Shown here: positions 61,230 to 64,000 of the stretch, in pieces
Position numbering within the stretch: the stretch's first letter is position 1
Layout: the number at the start of each line of letters is the position of its first letter
DNA from: Candidatus Cloacimonetes bacterium 4572_55
GTDB taxonomy: Bacteria; 4572-55
Direction: 5' to 3'
NCBI GenBank assembly: GCA_002084765.1
Contig: NBMB01000003.1
Coordinates: 185,702 to 249,701, forward strand
Length of the DNA stretch: 64,000 bases
Translations under genes and position numbers: made by a program
Notes under the pieces: model-generated
Database searches by the model: none
Told to the model about the DNA's origin: nothing
Seen by the model: only the letters and a program-made list of their open reading frames with translations

Positions 61230-63821
61230 ATGAGCGAGAATCTATCGACAATAAAGAATCAAACTGATCATGTCTTAGAGAACGGTCAATCCGGGCAGAG
61301 CGTGCGCGCTATACAACATGTCAGCGGGATGTATCGAGATTGGTTTTTGGAATATGCATCGTATGTGATTCTGGAACGGGCTGTGCCGGCTCTTGAGGAC
61401 GGATTAAAACCGGTGCAGCGTCGTATCCTTCATTCCATGAACGAGATGCATGACGGGCGATTTCATAAAGTCGCAAATATTATCGGTCAAACCATGCAAT
61501 ATCATCCACATGGCGACACTTCAATCGGCGACGCGCTGGTGAACCTCGGTCAAAAGGAGTTGCTGATCGACACCCAGGGGAATTGGGGCGATTCACGCAC
61601 TGGGGATCCTGCCGCGGCTTCCCGTTATATCGAAGCTCGGCTTTCTAAATTTGCGCTGGAGGTGGCTTTTCATCCTGTGATTACCGAATATCAGCTTTCT
61701 TACGATGGGAGAAAAAAGGAACCGATTCTGCTACCAGTCAAATTTCCGTTGTTGTTGGCGCAAGGCGCAGAGGGGATCGCGGTCGGGTTGGCAACTCGGA
61801 TCATGCCTCATAATTTTAACGAATTGATTCAAGCCTCGATAGACATGCTGCGCGGAAAACAGGCTAAGCTCTTGCCGGATTTTCCAAGCCGCGGCGCGGC
61901 GGATTTCAGTGCTTATAACGATGGCAAAAAGGGTGGTAAGATTCGGGTTAGGGCGCGAATCGAAGCACCCAATAAGAGAACCTTGCTGATTAAGGAAATT
62001 CCTTTTGGCACGACTACGACCGGGGTGATCAATTCTATTGTCAAAGCCACGGATAACAACAAGATAAAGATCAAACGGGTGGTCGATAATACTGCCAAAG
62101 AGATCGAGATTCTCATCGAGCTTCCGCCTGGCGTCTCTCCGAATATCACTATCGACGCGCTGTACGCTTTCACCAGTTGCGAGGTCTCTATATCTCCAAA
62201 TAATTGCCTGATTATCGAAGATAAGCCTCGATTTTTGGGCACAAACGAAATCCTGAAGCGGTCAACTGAGCATACTCTGTATCTGCTGAGACGAGAGTTG
62301 GAAGCAAAACAGGCGGAATTGAGCGAGAAACAACATTTCGCCTCGTTAGAAAAAATATTTATCGAGAAAAAAATCTACCGCCGGATTGAAAAATGTGAGA
62401 CCTGGCAGTCGGTTTTGGAGACCATAGAGGGAGGGTTGGATCGGTACAAAAAAAGATTCGTTCGGGCTATCAAAAGAGAAAATCTGGTCCGGTTGACAGA
62501 GATCAGGATCAAGCGGATTTCCAAATATAACAGCTTTCAGGCTGATGAGGAGATCAAAAAATTAGAGAAGGAGCTGAGTCAGGTCGATCATTATTTGAAT
62601 CATTTGACCGATTATGCAGTCGATTATTTCCAAGAAATCAAAAAAAAATATGGTAAAGACGAGAAACGGCGCACAAAAATTCAGAGCTTTGACGCTATCG
62701 AAGCCACGCAGGTGGCAGTGGCAAATGAAAAGCTGTATGTGGATCGTCAGGAAGGATTTATCGGTTATGGACTGAAAAAAGCAGAATTTGTGCGCTATTG
62801 TTCCGATATCGACGATGTGATTGTCTTTTTTGAAAACGGCAGTTTCCTTGTCACCCGAATTTCTGAAAAATCCTTTGTAGGAAAAAATATTATTCATGTC
62901 AATGTCTGGAGTAGGAGCGATGAGCGTTTGGTCTATAATTTCGCCTATATGGACGGAAAGACAAAGGTCTCTTATGTCAAGAGATTTCATGTGACAGCGA
63001 TCACCCGTGACCGACTCTATGATCTCACGATGGGAACAAAAAACTCCAAGGTGGTCTATTTCACTGCAAATCCAAACAGCGAAGGAGAGGTGATCGCTGT
63101 TCATCTGCGCTCTTCTTGCAACGCTCGGACAAAGAGGTTCGATTTTGATTTTTCGCAACTCGCGGTCAAGGGACGGGACGCAAAAGGCAATATCCTGACC
63201 AAATATTCGGTGAGGAAGATTACGCAGCAGTTAGCCGGGCTATCGACTATCGGAGGGCGAGATATTTGGTTTGATCGGGCTTCGGGAAGGTTGAATAAGG
63301 ATGGTCGTGGAACCTGTCTCGGTAGTTTTGATACGGGCGATCTGATAATGATCATTTATAAAAAGGGCGGCTTTGAGTTGACAGATTATAAATTGACAAA
63401 CCATTATAAACGAGAGGATATTTTGATTATAGAAAAATTCGATCCCCAGACTGTGGTCTCCGCGGTGTATTATGATGGGGAAAGCGGTCGGTATTATGTG
63501 AAGCGATTTCAAATCGAAAAACGTGCGACAGGTAAGCGGTTCACATTTATCAGCGAAAGCTCGGAATCTCATCTTTTCTTTGCTACCACGACCCCATCTT
63601 CGATTATCGATGTGACCGTGGAAAAGGGGAAGGCGCGACAGAGGTTGCAGGAGCGGATAAATCTGCAGGAATTTATTAACGTCAAGGGATGGAGGGCTAT
63701 GGGCAATCGGATCAGTCGCCATAAAGTGATAAACGTAACGGTGGTTTCCCCTTTGCCGGAACAGAACCGACAAGAACAGAATCGAACAGATGGCGAGGGA
63801 CAGGCCGAGTTGTTTGTTTAG
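61230..63821 (+). CDS. parC: DNA topoisomerase IV subunit A (ParC), Bacteroidota type
   Basis: 863 residues. Breakage-reunion domain with YASYVILERAVPALEDGLKP, VQRRILHSMNEM, IIGQTMQYHPHGDTSIGDAL and active-site Tyr133 (AAASRYIEARLS), then a C-terminal domain of beta-pinwheel-like repeats. The wording of these motifs is that of the ParC/GyrA-like protein of Bacteroidota. It decatenates chromosomes together with ParE, which is not in the window. The C-terminal tail is Gln/Asn/Arg-rich. The start has only a weak AGGGAT upstream. Confidence 0.92.
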   Translation: MSENLSTIKNQTDHVLENGQSGQSVRAIQHVSGMYRDWFLEYASYVILERAVPALEDGLKPVQRRILHSMNEMHDGRFHKVANIIGQTMQYHPHGDTSIGDALVNLGQKELLIDTQGNWGDSRTGDPAAASRYIEARLSKFALEVAFHPVITEYQLSYDGRKKEPILLPVKFPLLLAQGAEGIAVGLATRIMPHNFNELIQASIDMLRGKQAKLLPDFPSRGAADFSAYNDGKKGGKIRVRARIEAPNKRTLLIKEIPFGTTTTGVINSIVKATDNNKIKIKRVVDNTAKEIEILIELPPGVSPNITIDALYAFTSCEVSISPNNCLIIEDKPRFLGTNEILKRSTEHTLYLLRRELEAKQAELSEKQHFASLEKIFIEKKIYRRIEKCETWQSVLETIEGGLDRYKKRFVRAIKRENLVRLTEIRIKRISKYNSFQADEEIKKLEKELSQVDHYLNHLTDYAVDYFQEIKKKYGKDEKRRTKIQSFDAIEATQVAVANEKLYVDRQEGFIGYGLKKAEFVRYCSDIDDVIVFFENGSFLVTRISEKSFVGKNIIHVNVWSRSDERLVYNFAYMDGKTKVSYVKRFHVTAITRDRLYDLTMGTKNSKVVYFTANPNSEGEVIAVHLRSSCNARTKRFDFDFSQLAVKGRDAKGNILTKYSVRKITQQLAGLSTIGGRDIWFDRASGRLNKDGRGTCLGSFDTGDLIMIIYKKGGFELTDYKLTNHYKREDILIIEKFDPQTVVSAVYYDGESGRYYVKRFQIEKRATGKRFTFISESSESHLFFATTTPSSIIDVTVEKGKARQRLQERINLQEFINVKGWRAMGNRISRHKVINVTVVSPLPEQNRQEQNRTDGEGQAELFV

Positions 63822-63852
63822 ACGGAAACTGTTCTATATTTTAGGAACTTTT

Positions 63853-63900
63853 TATGCAAAAACCCTAAGGGTCTTCGAAGACCCTTAGGGTTTTTGCATA
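63853..63900. terminator. 48-bp perfect palindrome, probable bidirectional terminator
   Basis: From TATGCAAAAACCCTAAGG to its exact mirror, centre at 63876/63877 with no unpaired base. The A5 and T5 tracts on the two sides suit termination in both directions, between parC (plus) and a minus-strand gene ending at 63976. The arm AAACCCTAAGGGTCTT is shared with 666-698. Confidence 0.75.
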
Positions 63901-63901
63901 T

Positions 63902-63957
63902 AACTCTTTAATTATCAACTCTTAATCTGCGATAATCAGCGTAATCAGCGGATCGAA
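63902..63957 (-). repeat. Dispersed intergenic repeat, copy 3 (inverted, diverged)
   Basis: Reverse complement matches the core and tail of the elements at 2838 and 25254: TCCGCTGATTACGCTGATTA, then CGCAGATTAAGAGTTGATAA. The 5' part CCTGGATTATTCG is absent. It directly abuts the 48-bp palindrome. Confidence 0.7.
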
Positions 63958-63975
63958 CTAAGGGTATTTCTCCTC

Positions 63976-64000
63976 TCACCGCAGCAAGACCATCCGCTTC
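63976..64000 (-). CDS. 3' end of a gene, probably a type IX-like sorted protein
   Basis: Only seven codons and the stop are inside the window: K-R-M-V-L-L-R-stop. The same ending (KKMVLLR) closes the sorted protein at 9565-10689, and TRVMTLLK closes that at 7858-9453, so this is probably the terminus of another FlgD-like sorting domain. The rest lies outside. Confidence 0.45.

Noticed and set aside
1..64000. tRNA, rRNA, prophage or insertion-sequence genes
   Set aside because: None could be recognised by reading; a covariance-model search would be needed to exclude small RNAs.

Overview
The window looks like a chromosomal piece of a Gram-negative bacterium of the FCB superphylum, possibly one of its deep candidate lineages (Calditrichota/KSB1-like). 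The evidence is indirect. Two secreted proteins, and the cut-off end of a probable third, carry the C-terminal QNxPNPFNP sorting domain used by type IX-like secretion. The topoisomerase IV subunit is of the Bacteroidota ParC type. LapA/LapB homologues, TonB receptors and other predicted beta-barrels imply an outer membrane. No rRNA or tRNA is present, so the placement is inference.

Layout. 0-7.6 kb: 3' end of gpmA, a two-component pair (membrane histidine kinase and sigma-54 activator), then a permease-thioredoxin-thioredoxin-CcdA cassette and a fluoride channel gene. 7.6-15.6 kb: a cell-surface locus with two near-duplicate sigma-54 promoters sharing an 18-bp upstream site, a His/Gly-rich sorted protein, a sorted BPL_N-like protein, a TonB receptor, a DUF4405 membrane protein, a calcium-loop/His-rich secreted protein and an outer-membrane barrel. 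The second promoter lies in a decayed partial copy of the first gene. 15.7-23.9 kb: one NRPS gene with the unusual order C-FkbH-PCP-C-A-PCP-E and a frame-breaking tandem repeat inside it. 23.9-27.5 kb (minus strand): two paralogous membrane proteins and a second TonB receptor.

28-32.8 kb: mcsB, a flavin oxidoreductase with a GT4 glycosyltransferase, and folD behind a consensus sigma-70 promoter. 32.9-48.5 kb: a long plus-strand signalling block made of a solute-binding protein fused to LysM, a HAMP-DUF4388 membrane protein, a STAS-HATPase fusion, a free STAS protein, a degenerate SpoIIE-type phosphatase, an intact SpoIIE-type phosphatase, a REC-GAF-adenylate cyclase, a small membrane protein and a 14-repeat FG-GAP exoprotein. 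This is the strongest candidate for an undescribed system: a partner-switching module in which one STAS and one phosphatase have lost key residues and the other of each kind is intact.

48.6-61 kb: housekeeping genes (smpB-rsmB; then on the minus strand mcsA, lolD-like, an AT-richer type II restriction-modification pair, lapB-lapA, miaB, mtaB, DUF502, PAP2, rimP, radical SAM). 61.2-64 kb: parC, a 48-bp perfect palindrome, an inverted copy of a dispersed repeat, and the last codons of a sorted protein on the minus strand.
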